Below are positions 8,476 through 17,148 of a DNA stretch of 64,000 bases, piece after piece. The notes under the pieces were generated by a model. It was not told the DNA's origin. It saw only the letters and a list, made by a program, of their open reading frames with translations, and searched no databases. Positions within the stretch are counted from its first letter, which is position 1. Every line of letters begins with the position of its first letter. Location: the NCBI RefSeq assembly GCF_003048405.1, contig NZ_PIQS01000002.1:232540-296539 (forward strand). Direction: 5' to 3'. Source of the DNA: Campylobacter concisus. Lineage in GTDB: Bacteria > Campylobacterota > Campylobacteria > Campylobacterales > Campylobacteraceae. The translations under genes and the position numbers were made by a program.

Positions 8476-9381
8476 TTATGCTCCGTAAAGCTCTGTGCTT
8501 AAGTATCTTTCGCCATTATCTGGAGCTATGAAAAGTACTTTTTTGCCAGCGCCAAGTCTTTTAGCCACTCTTTTTGCAGCCACGTAAGCAGCACCACCGC
8601 TTATACCTATCATGAGTCCATCACTTTTAGCGATTGCTCTAGCTGCGTTTAGTGCGTCATCGTTGCTTACTTTTTCTACCTCGCTAACTAGGCTCATATT
8701 CATAGTATTTGGTAAAAATCCTGCTCCAATGCCTTGAATTTTATGCGGCCCTGGGTTGCCACCACTTAAAACCGGCGATGCTTCAGGCTCAACTGCGATG
8801 ATCTCAGTATCATAGCCCTTTTCTTTTAGAACTTTTGCCACGCCGCTTATCGTGCCACCTGTACCAACGCCAGCTACAAATGCATCAAGCTTACTAAAAT
8901 CAGCCACAATCTCAGCTGCTGTTGTTAGTTCGTGAGCTTGTGGGTTATACTTGTTTTCAAACTGGCTTAGCATTATGTGATTTGGCTGAGCTGCTAGCTC
9001 TGTAGCTCTTGCGATCGCTGCTTTCATACCACCAGATGCTGGAGTAAGCTCAAGTTGTGCGCCATAAGCAGCCACTATTTTACGTCTTTCGATGCTCATG
9101 CTCTCTGGCATGCAAAGTATCACTTTAAAACCAAGTGCAGCACCACACATCGCTACGCCAATACCAGTATTTCCGCTCGTTGGCTCAACGATCGTATCGC
9201 CATGTTTTAGCGTACCGTCAGCTAGCATTTTGGTTATCATATTAAATGCGATCCTATCTTTTACAGAGCCACCTGGATTAAAAAACTCTAATTTTACGTA
9301 AATTTCAGCCTCGTCAGCACTTGTTTTAACCTTTACGATAGGTGTATTACCGATCGTTTTTACGATGTTATCGTAGATCAT
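8476..9381 (-). CDS. cysK: Cysteine synthase (O-acetylserine sulfhydrylase)
   Basis: This PLP enzyme joins O-acetylserine and sulfide to make cysteine. The 301-residue sequence shows the PLP lysine in NPGGSVKDR, the substrate loop PTSGNTGIG and the phosphate-binding GTGGTISG loop, then SGGAA near the end. I prefer the ATG at 9381 (MIYDN); a GTG directly upstream is in frame but overlaps the strong AGGAGG site. Together with cysE it forms a two-gene operon with a TATAAT box about 62 nt upstream of the start. It could equally be named cysM; the sequence alone does not separate the isoforms. Confidence 0.94.
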   Translation of the reverse strand: MIYDNIVKTIGNTPIVKVKTSADEAEIYVKLEFFNPGGSVKDRIAFNMITKMLADGTLKHGDTIVEPTSGNTGIGVAMCGAALGFKVILCMPESMSIERRKIVAAYGAQLELTPASGGMKAAIARATELAAQPNHIMLSQFENKYNPQAHELTTAAEIVADFSKLDAFVAGVGTGGTISGVAKVLKEKGYDTEIIAVEPEASPVLSGGNPGPHKIQGIGAGFLPNTMNMSLVSEVEKVSNDDALNAARAIAKSDGLMIGISGGAAYVAAKRVAKRLGAGKKVLFIAPDNGERYLSTELYGA

Positions 9382-9442
9382 CACTCCTCCTAAAATAAAT
9401 AAGATAAATTTTGTGTAAATTTAGCACAGAATTTTAAAATAG

Positions 9443-9448
9443 ATTATA
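9443..9448 (-). promoter_or_regulatory. Putative sigma70 -10 box for cysK-cysE
   Basis: A perfect TATAAT on the minus strand, preceded by a T-run, lies 62-67 nt before the cysK ATG and outside any coding region. It fits the Campylobacter promoter style. Confidence 0.45.
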
Positions 9449-9499
9449 AAAAGCCCCAATCTTTGGCAAATTTATAAAGAGTTGTTACATATTAGTAGT

Positions 9500-10168
9500 T
9501 TAATTTTTAATGCTGCTTAATATTTTTTGACCATTTTGGCTTAAAATTTTACCTTTGAAATTCTCTTTACAAAACTCCAAAATAAGAGCGTGGTAGAGTT
9601 TTAAAATTTCAACCTCATCAAATTTCTCGCTATCAAGAAATTTATAAATTTCATCATAATCAAGCGAACTAAACCACTCAGCCGCCTCATCGTAGCTCTC
9701 AAAAGTATAGTCAAAATACGCCATTATCCTAAGCGCGTAAGCATCAACGACCATATATGGCTTACCGCAAGCATATGCCAGTATCGCATCGCAAGTCTCG
9801 GCTCCAACACCTTTTACGCTTATGAGCCACTCACGGCTGGCATTTTCTTTAAAATTTTCAAAGCTCTCGAATTCATTTTTTATAGCTAGGCAGAGCATTT
9901 TTAGCCGTTTTGCCTTTGTGTTGTAAAAGCCACTTGGCTTTATGAGCGTAGCAAGCTCGCTGTTTTCAAGCTCGCAAATGCCTTGTAGGCTATCTTTGTT
10001 TGCTTTTTTTAGATTATCTAGCGCTTTTTCTACGTTTTTCCAGTTGGTATTTTGCACTAAAATAGCGCCCAAAACAACCTCAAAAGTACCCTCGCCTGGC
10101 CACTTTAGCTCATCAAAATTTTTGCTTTTGTGATTAAATAAGGTTAAAAATAGATCAGTTGAAGTCAT
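9500..10168 (-). CDS. magIII: 3-methyladenine DNA glycosylase, MagIII type (HhH-GPD superfamily)
   Basis: The protein belongs to the endonuclease III-like HhH-GPD fold and excises alkylated bases such as 3-methyladenine. Visible features are LGAILVQNTNWKNV, the block IKPSGFYNTKAKRL, a helix-hairpin-helix GVGAETCDAILAYACG, and VVDAY with the catalytic Asp. The four cysteines of the Nth [4Fe-4S] cluster are absent, as in Helicobacter pylori MagIII, and a GKI lysine near residue 207 corresponds to the carbamylated lysine known there. 222 residues is typical. It is the last gene of the yajC-to-magIII unit and overlaps the DUF815 gene by ATGA. Confidence 0.87.
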   Translation of the reverse strand: MTSTDLFLTLFNHKSKNFDELKWPGEGTFEVVLGAILVQNTNWKNVEKALDNLKKANKDSLQGICELENSELATLIKPSGFYNTKAKRLKMLCLAIKNEFESFENFKENASREWLISVKGVGAETCDAILAYACGKPYMVVDAYALRIMAYFDYTFESYDEAAEWFSSLDYDEIYKFLDSEKFDEVEILKLYHALILEFCKENFKGKILSQNGQKILSSIKN

Positions 10169-10929
10169 TTTAAATTTTCTTTAAAAGTTAGATAAAACTG
10201 CTTTGCCGTCCTACCACTTCTGCTGGCTCTTAGCGTGGCGAAATTTTTAGCAAGCGTATGAAGCTCCTCTTTATCACCTGCGTAGTCTTTGAAGTAAAAA
10301 TCAACCATTTTTAGATACTCGTCGTAGTTGCCCTGATAAAAACTAATCCAAAGACCAAAGCGATCTGAAAGAGAAATTTTCTCCTGAGCTGCGTCACTGT
10401 AATGTATCTCGCCGTCCATTAACTGTGAATTTTCATTTTCGCTTTTAAACTCGCTTATTAGATGTCTGCGGTTTGATGTGGCGTATAAAAGCACGTTTTT
10501 TGGAGGCTTTTGGATAGAGCCGTCCATTATAGGTTTTAGAAATTTATACTCATTGCTACCATTTTCAAAGCTTAGATCGTCGCAGAAAATGATAAATTTA
10601 AACTCACTTTTTCTAATATCGTCGATGATATCGCCAAGGTATTTTAGATCTTCGCATCCAAGCTCGATTATGCGAAGTCCAGCTTTATAAAATTTAGTAA
10701 AAACAGCCCTTACGAGACTTGACTTGCCACATCCTCTCTCACCCCAAAGAAGCACGTGGTTCGCATCCTTGCCTTCTATAAAATTTAGAGTATTTTTTAG
10801 TAAAATTTCTTTTTGTTTTTCCAGCCCATAAAGTGAGTCGATATCAACAAAATCAATATCATCAACTGGTTTTAGCATGCCTTTTGTGCTTCTGTAAATC
10901 GCTGCATACTTCACGCCCCAATCTATCAC
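10165..10929 (-). CDS. DUF815 family ATPase
   Basis: This 254-residue AAA-like P-loop ATPase has Walker A GERGCGKSS, Walker B FKFIIFCDDLSF and a sensor-like YATSNRRHL motif, the arrangement typical of DUF815. A C-terminal lid helix region rich in basic residues follows (ASRSGRTAKQFY). Function in the family is not established; members are often described as predicted ATPases of the ORC/DnaA clade. It overlaps mfd upstream and magIII downstream by ATGA at both ends, so it is translated together with two DNA-repair proteins. That suggests, but does not show, a DNA-related job. Confidence 0.85.
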   Translation of the reverse strand: MIDWGVKYAAIYRSTKGMLKPVDDIDFVDIDSLYGLEKQKEILLKNTLNFIEGKDANHVLLWGERGCGKSSLVRAVFTKFYKAGLRIIELGCEDLKYLGDIIDDIRKSEFKFIIFCDDLSFENGSNEYKFLKPIMDGSIQKPPKNVLLYATSNRRHLISEFKSENENSQLMDGEIHYSDAAQEKISLSDRFGLWISFYQGNYDEYLKMVDFYFKDYAGDKEELHTLAKNFATLRASRSGRTAKQFYLTFKENLK

Positions 10930-13871
10930 TTCTTATCCTTTCTTAGATAGACCAAAATTTCAGCCAATACATCGTCATCATCCTTGCTACGTGACTTTAG
11001 CCTGATCTTTTCATCATCATTTTTTATTATTAGTATGTTTTGCTCGCTGTTTGAGATCGTTTTTATGCCAGCTTTTAGAGCTAAAATTTTGATGATGATA
11101 AGGTCTAAAAACTGCTTTGTAAATGTATCTATCTTGCCAAATCTATCCTCAAGCTCGCTTTGTATCTCATAGACTTCAGCGACCTCTTTACACTTGCTAA
11201 GGCGCCTGTAAATTTCAAGCCTTAGCCTATCTTCTCTTATAAATTCTTGATTTAAAAAGGCGCTCACACTAAGCTTTAGATCGATCTTGTCAAGCTTTGC
11301 GGAGTCTTGATTTAGCAGTTTATTGATCTCGTCTTCTAGCATCTTTAGATATAGCGAGTAGCCGATAGCCTCGATGTGGCCGCTTTGCGCCTCGCCGATG
11401 ATGTTGCCACCACCCCTTATCTCAAGGTCGTGATAGGCTAGCACTGAGCCAGCGCCCAAAAATGAGTTGCCCTCAAGTGCGACAAGGCGTTTTAGAGCGT
11501 CTTTGCTAATGGCATCTTTATCTTCAACTAAAAAGTAGCAGTAGGCCTGCTTATCGCTTCTGCCCACACGACCGCGCAGCTGGTGCAGGTCAGCCATGCC
11601 AAATTTATTAGCATTTTCTACGATTATGGTGTTTGCATTTGGCAAGTGGATGCCGCTTTCAACGATGCTGGTGCAAAGTAGCAAGTCATACTCGCCCCGC
11701 TCAAATTTCATCATCTCATCTTCAGCGACTTTTGCATTTATCTTTGAGTGAAGTATCAAAATTCTAAGCTTTGGCAAAATTTTTTTTAGCTCATTTGCCG
11801 TCTGCTCGATGTCTGCGATGTGGTTATGGATGTAAAAGGTCTGCCCGCCGCGTCTTAACTCACGCATGATCGCCTCTTTGACAACCTTTTCGTCCCACTC
11901 TCTCACGCTTGTTCTCACATCCAGCCTCGAGCTTGGCGGAGTGGCTAAAATGCTATATGTTTTTATCTTGCTAAGCGCCATATTTAGGCTTCTTGGTATC
12001 GGCGTGGCACTCATACTTAAGATGTGTGAGTGCTGAGAAATTTCTTTTAGCTGCTCTTTTTGTTTAACGCCAAATTTATGCTCTTCATCAACAACGATAA
12101 GCCCTAAATTTTCAGCCTTTACGCCAAGAAGCGCATGCGTACCCACGCAAACTATGGGCTCATTTTCTTTTAACGCTTTTTGCAGGCTTGATTTTTCTTT
12201 GGCGCTTGAGAAGCGGTCTAGCCTAAAGACCTTTATGCCAAATTTGCTAAATCTCTGGCTTAGCGTCTTGTAGTGCTGCGAGCTAAGTAGCGTCGTTGGC
12301 ACGAAAAAAAATGCGCTAAAGCCTGATTTTATGCAGGTAAATATAGCATTCATCGCAACTTCAGTCTTACCAAAGCCAACGTCTCCGCTAAGCAGCCTAT
12401 CCATGACCTTGCCGCTTTTTAGCTCATCCCTTATATCATTTACCGCTTTTTGCTGATCACTCGTATATGAAAAGCCAGCGTCTTGGACAAAATTTAGATA
12501 AGAGATGTCTTCTTTTTGCAAAATTTTACCAGCCACGAGCTCTCTTTTTGCCGCCATTGCTACGATCTTTGAAGCGATTGCGAAGAGTTTTTCTCTAACC
12601 TTTTCTTTTATCTTGGCAAAATTTGCCTTGCCCAAACGATCAAGCACCGCCATAGAGCCATTTTGAGCGATGTAGCGGTCTATCAAATTTAGATGTTCAA
12701 CCGGCAAAAGAAGCTTGTCGTCATTTTGATAAGCGATAACCACAAATTCTTTCGTCGCGCCCAAAACTTTGATCTTTTCAAGCCCTAAAAACCTGCCTAT
12801 ACCATAATCTTCATGCACGACATAGTCATTTACTTTTAACTCGTCCACCACGAGACTTGAGCGCTTAACTCGCCTTTTTTTCTCAAATTTATTAAGTGAG
12901 ACTACGATCTTGTCGTTTGAAGTTAAATTTACTACAAGAGGCGAAATTTCAAGCTTTACGTTAGCAAAGCCATCAAGCTCATAGCCCTTAAAAAGCCCTT
13001 CATTTCTTGAAAGAACGGTTATACTTTTGCTCTTATTTAGCTCAAAAAAGTCAAAATTTAAAGTAACTTCTAAGTCTTTATAGATCTTTGGTTCAGGCAA
13101 AATTTCAATGCCCTTGAATTTCTCCTTGGGCACATCATAAATTTCAAAATCTATCTTCTTAACAAGCTTTGAGTCAAATTCTTTCAAATAGTCACTAAAG
13201 CTATCGATCGCCCAAAATCCAAGCGAATTTAGGTCGCTCACCAAGGCGTCGCTTTGCATATCCTCGATCTTTTGGCTGACCTTTTCAAACTCGTCTTTGC
13301 TCAAATTTGCGATAAATGGCACGATCTCGGCCTCGCTTAGCTCGGCTTTATTGCTAATTTGCGTGGCGGTGTTGTAGTTCCTTATACTCTCAACCTCATC
13401 GCCAAAAAGCAAAATCCTAACAGGATCATCCATATTTACGCCGTAAATGTCGATCACTTCGCCGCGTATGCTAAACTCGCCAACGCTCTCAACGATATCG
13501 ACGCACTCGTAGCCAAAGCGTATGAGTAAGTCGGTAAATTCGCTTAAATTTAGATTATCTTTTAGCTTGATCGTTGAGCTTTCTAGGTTTTTTTGCGTTG
13601 GAAGTGGGTTTAAAAGCGTGCTAAATGGGCTTATGATAATCTTTTTGCCATCAAATTTATAGTATTTGCTAAGAACGGATGAAATTTCAAAAAGCTCTTC
13701 GTTAAAGCTTCTTAGATCATCGCCCTTTTTAGCTCTAAAATCAGGTAACCTAAATGCACTAAAACCAGCAAAACTGGCCGCATCAGCGCAAAGTTCCGCC
13801 TCTTTGTCATCTTCACAGATGAGAATTTGTGGGGCGTGTGTTAAAAGATACTCATAGACCTTTGCTTGCAT
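10926..13871 (-). CDS. mfd: Transcription-repair coupling factor
   Basis: Mfd removes RNA polymerase stalled at DNA damage and recruits the UvrABC system. The 981-residue protein is shorter than the E. coli enzyme (1148), mainly in the N-terminal UvrB-like part. Seen in order: a degenerate UvrB-like domain, the RNAP-interacting domain around YVVHEDYGIGRFLGLEKI, the translocase with Walker A LSGDVGFGKTEVAMNA, DEEHKFG box and SATPIPRSL, the second RecA lobe with TSIVESGIHLPNANT and QLRGRVGRS, and a C-terminal TRCF domain. It overlaps folC by 20 nt and the DUF815 gene by 4 nt. Confidence 0.97.
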   Translation of the reverse strand: MQAKVYEYLLTHAPQILICEDDKEAELCADAASFAGFSAFRLPDFRAKKGDDLRSFNEELFEISSVLSKYYKFDGKKIIISPFSTLLNPLPTQKNLESSTIKLKDNLNLSEFTDLLIRFGYECVDIVESVGEFSIRGEVIDIYGVNMDDPVRILLFGDEVESIRNYNTATQISNKAELSEAEIVPFIANLSKDEFEKVSQKIEDMQSDALVSDLNSLGFWAIDSFSDYLKEFDSKLVKKIDFEIYDVPKEKFKGIEILPEPKIYKDLEVTLNFDFFELNKSKSITVLSRNEGLFKGYELDGFANVKLEISPLVVNLTSNDKIVVSLNKFEKKRRVKRSSLVVDELKVNDYVVHEDYGIGRFLGLEKIKVLGATKEFVVIAYQNDDKLLLPVEHLNLIDRYIAQNGSMAVLDRLGKANFAKIKEKVREKLFAIASKIVAMAAKRELVAGKILQKEDISYLNFVQDAGFSYTSDQQKAVNDIRDELKSGKVMDRLLSGDVGFGKTEVAMNAIFTCIKSGFSAFFFVPTTLLSSQHYKTLSQRFSKFGIKVFRLDRFSSAKEKSSLQKALKENEPIVCVGTHALLGVKAENLGLIVVDEEHKFGVKQKEQLKEISQHSHILSMSATPIPRSLNMALSKIKTYSILATPPSSRLDVRTSVREWDEKVVKEAIMRELRRGGQTFYIHNHIADIEQTANELKKILPKLRILILHSKINAKVAEDEMMKFERGEYDLLLCTSIVESGIHLPNANTIIVENANKFGMADLHQLRGRVGRSDKQAYCYFLVEDKDAISKDALKRLVALEGNSFLGAGSVLAYHDLEIRGGGNIIGEAQSGHIEAIGYSLYLKMLEDEINKLLNQDSAKLDKIDLKLSVSAFLNQEFIREDRLRLEIYRRLSKCKEVAEVYEIQSELEDRFGKIDTFTKQFLDLIIIKILALKAGIKTISNSEQNILIIKNDDEKIRLKSRSKDDDDVLAEILVYLRKDKK

Positions 13872-15054
13872 AGTACTCTTTTAAAAAGGCTTCGGCTAGA
13901 TGAAATGAGCCAAAGGCTAGATAAATTTTGCCGTTTTTTGCCTCTTTTATATCGTTCATATCGCTTGGCTCAAACTCTCTATGTGAAATTTCAAGCTCGT
14001 TTAACGCTTTATTTATGAGCTCTCCGCCAAGCTCCCTGCCCTCGCAGTAGTAGTGATAAAGCAGCACGTCCTCAACGACTGGCTTTAAAGCTGCCAAAAC
14101 CGCCTTGAAATCTTTATCTAAAAACGAGTTATAAACTAGAGTTAGCTTCTTGTCACTAAACTCTTTAGAGCTAAATTTCTTAGCCACAGCCTTTGCGCCA
14201 AGCTCGTTGTGACCAACATCCACATATAAATTTGAAGCGATCTTTTCGCATCTGCCTCGAAGCGTAAGAGTACCAAGCTTTTTGATATCTATGCTATTAT
14301 CTAAAATTTTAGCTGCGGCGTAGGCTAGAGTTAAATTTGATCGTAAAAACTCTGGTAGATTAAATTTATCTGCATAGTTTGCGATCTCGTTTAAATTTTC
14401 TTTGGTTAAAATTTCTCTTGGAAAGCTCAAAATTGCGCCCCTCTCGCTTGCGATCTCTTTTGCGATAGCAACGCTTATCTCGTTCATCTCATCATTTAAA
14501 ATAGCTCTTTTACCCATAGCTTCAAATTTCGTGCGAGAAATTTCTTCTAAGCTATCTCCAAGAACTGCCGTATGATCGAGTCCAATAGGCGTAAAAATAC
14601 TTAACTCTTTTTCAAAAACATTTGTCGCATCAAGCACACCACCCATGCCAGCTTCGCAGACAAAATAGTCGCAACCCTCAAAAAGCACGGCAGAAAGCAG
14701 CGTCATATACTCAAAATAGCTCGTTTTTATCTTGTATTCATCACTTAAAAGAGCCTGCAAACGCTCATGAGCAGCCTCCAAAATTTCATCACTAGCAACC
14801 TCACCATTTAGCCAAAATCGCTCATTAAATTTAAATATATGAGGGCTTGTGTAGTGCCCGACTTTTGCACCGTTTTGGCTTAAAATTTGCGCTAAAAAGC
14901 GGCCAGTGCTACCTTTGCCATTTGTGCCGATGATGTGAATAATCTTAAATGGCTTTATATGCTCTTTTATAGTCGCATACGCTCTAATAATCCTGCCATA
15001 GTCAATCTCTTTATAGTAAAGTGGTTTGCCATCAAGAAATTTAGCTAGGCTCAT
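13852..15054 (-). CDS. folC: Folylpolyglutamate synthase / dihydrofolate synthase
   Basis: FolC adds glutamate to dihydropteroate and to folates in the cytosol. The 400-residue Mur-ligase-like protein has the ATP loop IIGTNGKGSTGRF, TSPHIFKFNERF, the CEAGMGGVLDATN block and the LDHTAVLGDS motif with the metal-binding His. The C-domain is less conserved and ends around FGSFHLAEAFLKEY. It overlaps the GGDEF gene (ATGA) and mfd (20 nt). In C. jejuni folC sits in the same mfd-to-leuS neighbourhood. Whether it carries both activities cannot be told from sequence, although many epsilonproteobacteria have a single copy. Confidence 0.94.
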   Translation of the reverse strand: MSLAKFLDGKPLYYKEIDYGRIIRAYATIKEHIKPFKIIHIIGTNGKGSTGRFLAQILSQNGAKVGHYTSPHIFKFNERFWLNGEVASDEILEAAHERLQALLSDEYKIKTSYFEYMTLLSAVLFEGCDYFVCEAGMGGVLDATNVFEKELSIFTPIGLDHTAVLGDSLEEISRTKFEAMGKRAILNDEMNEISVAIAKEIASERGAILSFPREILTKENLNEIANYADKFNLPEFLRSNLTLAYAAAKILDNSIDIKKLGTLTLRGRCEKIASNLYVDVGHNELGAKAVAKKFSSKEFSDKKLTLVYNSFLDKDFKAVLAALKPVVEDVLLYHYYCEGRELGGELINKALNELEISHREFEPSDMNDIKEAKNGKIYLAFGSFHLAEAFLKEYYASKGL

Positions 15055-16625
15055 TTTTCCTCGATTATCTTTGGCATTACTTGATTTCTACCATTTTCTT
15101 TTGAGAGATAAAGCATCTTATCAGCAGCCTCAAGCGTCATTGTCTCACTTAAATTTGCACTTCTTGTCGCTATACCAGAGCTGATAGTAACTTTGATGCG
15201 CTCATTTTTATAGATAAATTTGAAATTTTCTATCATACTTCTTAGCTTATCTCCAAATTTAACACTATCTTTTAAGCCAGTGCTTGGAAGCAAGATTACA
15301 AATTCTTCGCCACCATATCTACCAACAAAATCAACCTTTCTAGCATTTTTCTTAAGTACTTGAGCTACCGCTGAAAGAATAACATCTCCAGCCTCATGCC
15401 CATAAGTATCGTTTATGCTTTTGAAAAAGTCAATATCAACAAAGCAGATAGAATAGTCAGTCCCATAGCGTTTATATGCCTCTTCAATGCGTTGAATCTC
15501 GTTCATCAAAGCACGCTTAGTAGATACCTTTGTCAAAAAGTCTTCTTTGCTCTCCAGTTTAGCTTCCTCAAGCTCTTTTTCAAGGCTGTTTACTCTATTT
15601 TGAAGCTCTAAGATAGTAGCTTGTCTATTGTGCATCTCGATACCAAGCTCTTTGCTCTCGATCTCCAAAGCACCAGCGATCTCAATAAGCATGCTTCTTA
15701 CTTGATCAATGCTATTTGTATTTAAATTTACATTTTTTAGATCATTTTTAATGCTTTTAACTTTATCAGAACTACTTTGCGAACTAACCGCAATATCAGA
15801 AATTTTCTCGCTTATATTTTGCAAGACATTATTTAGCGAACCAACTTTTTCTATGATCTCCGTTCTATCTTCTTCTATCCTGCGATCAACAAATGCCTTT
15901 ACCTTTTCTTGAAATTCTTTGCTATTTAAGGTTTTAGGATTTTGCTTCAAAGTACTTCTTATCGTGCTAAGCTCTTCATCAAGATCCTTTGTAATAGAAG
16001 GCTCAAGAGTAAGGCTTAAAAGCTGAATCAAAACATCCTCTTCGCCATCTTCATCTTTTTGTGTAAGAAATTTCTCAAGTTCAGAACTCATTGTCTTTAA
16101 ATCATCAAAATTTCTAACACCATAATATTTCAAAAATTCTAAAAACTCAGTGTCGTAAGAGCTAACAAAGTCAAACCATCTAAGGCACATTTCTTCAAGA
16201 TTTTTCTCATCATATCTTCTAGCGAGCAGCTGCATACTTTGCTCTGCTAAGCTTTTTGCATCTTTATTGTGAAGCATTGAGATAGCTTGGAGAATTCTTC
16301 TAGCAAATGCATTTAGCGACTGTAGTTTTTTATCATCAGCCACAAGGCCTGCTCCTTGTTGAGCACCCCTAGAGAGCCTAGCAGTCATAAAAGCGACAAA
16401 CTCATCGACCGTCTTTATATGAAGGCTTAGGGCTTGATTTTTATATTCGTCACCAAGCCTTGAGATATATTTTTCTATCTTTTTACTCTCTTCTGTTGTA
16501 AAGCCGTATTTTTTAGAAATTTCATTATAGACTTCAGTGTAATTCTCTGGCGTTAGCATCAAATGGCGATCTTTGATCTCATTTAAGGCTTCCTTGACTA
16601 TTTGACTAACGGTTACTGCTGCCAT
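15051..16625 (-). CDS. GGDEF domain protein, probable diguanylate cyclase
   Basis: This 524-residue soluble protein has a helical N-terminal region (about 1-330), a coiled coil (about 335-365) and a complete GGDEF domain (about 368-520). The active-site motif is GGEEF at 438-442, with the metal-binding Asp in FVDIDFFKSIND and the allosteric I-site RKVD at 429-432, so it should make cyclic di-GMP and be inhibited by it. No transmembrane segment or receiver domain is present, so the N-terminal helices probably sense or dimerise. It overlaps lptE upstream by 20 nt and folC downstream by 4 nt, placing a signalling enzyme inside a housekeeping operon. Confidence 0.9.
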   Translation of the reverse strand: MAAVTVSQIVKEALNEIKDRHLMLTPENYTEVYNEISKKYGFTTEESKKIEKYISRLGDEYKNQALSLHIKTVDEFVAFMTARLSRGAQQGAGLVADDKKLQSLNAFARRILQAISMLHNKDAKSLAEQSMQLLARRYDEKNLEEMCLRWFDFVSSYDTEFLEFLKYYGVRNFDDLKTMSSELEKFLTQKDEDGEEDVLIQLLSLTLEPSITKDLDEELSTIRSTLKQNPKTLNSKEFQEKVKAFVDRRIEEDRTEIIEKVGSLNNVLQNISEKISDIAVSSQSSSDKVKSIKNDLKNVNLNTNSIDQVRSMLIEIAGALEIESKELGIEMHNRQATILELQNRVNSLEKELEEAKLESKEDFLTKVSTKRALMNEIQRIEEAYKRYGTDYSICFVDIDFFKSINDTYGHEAGDVILSAVAQVLKKNARKVDFVGRYGGEEFVILLPSTGLKDSVKFGDKLRSMIENFKFIYKNERIKVTISSGIATRSANLSETMTLEAADKMLYLSKENGRNQVMPKIIEEK

Positions 16626-17145
16626 TTCTATATCCTTTTACCGCTAAACTTGCGATATACTCATCAAAGGCCTCTTTTGATGCCTCTTTGATAGCTTCGT
16701 ATTTTTGAGTATCACTAAGAACGCTATCAGCAAATCTTACATCTTTTTGACGTCTTGCGACACTAAAGTCATACTCGCCAGTGGCTGGAATATCAACTAC
16801 GGTGCCATCTTTAAATTTAGTCTTATAATTTAAGCTTAAATGTGCTTTATATGACGTAATGTAGCCAAACTCATCATAAATGATCGCTTCATAGCTTAAA
16901 TTATTAACTGAAACTATTATCGAAGTATCAGCACTCTCTTTGCTTGATAAATTTTTATTTAGCCTTGCGACCATACCCTCTTTTACAGCATCCTTTATCC
17001 AAACGCTATTTTTTGGCTCTTCTTTGCTGATAATCACATCAACGTAAATTTTATCGCCAACTAGATCATGTGTGATCTTTGAAACTGGTTTATAACCACA
17101 TCCGCAGATAAATATCGCAATAAAAAACGCTAAAAAATATCTCAA
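16606..17145 (-). CDS. lptE: LPS-assembly lipoprotein LptE
   Basis: This 179-residue outer-membrane lipoprotein has a signal peptide and a lipobox ending at Cys16 (FICGCGYKP). The GYKPVSK start of the mature protein and the later ASxEY-like strand pattern match the LptE family, which plugs the LptD barrel for LPS delivery to the cell surface. It lies 3 nt after leuS, the same position as the lptE homologue in C. jejuni, which strengthens the call because the sequence itself is poorly conserved. The C-terminus overlaps the GGDEF gene by 20 nt. Confidence 0.82.
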   Translation of the reverse strand: MRYFLAFFIAIFICGCGYKPVSKITHDLVGDKIYVDVIISKEEPKNSVWIKDAVKEGMVARLNKNLSSKESADTSIIVSVNNLSYEAIIYDEFGYITSYKAHLSLNYKTKFKDGTVVDIPATGEYDFSVARRQKDVRFADSVLSDTQKYEAIKEASKEAFDEYIASLAVKGYRNGSSNR

Positions 17146-17148
17146 AAT

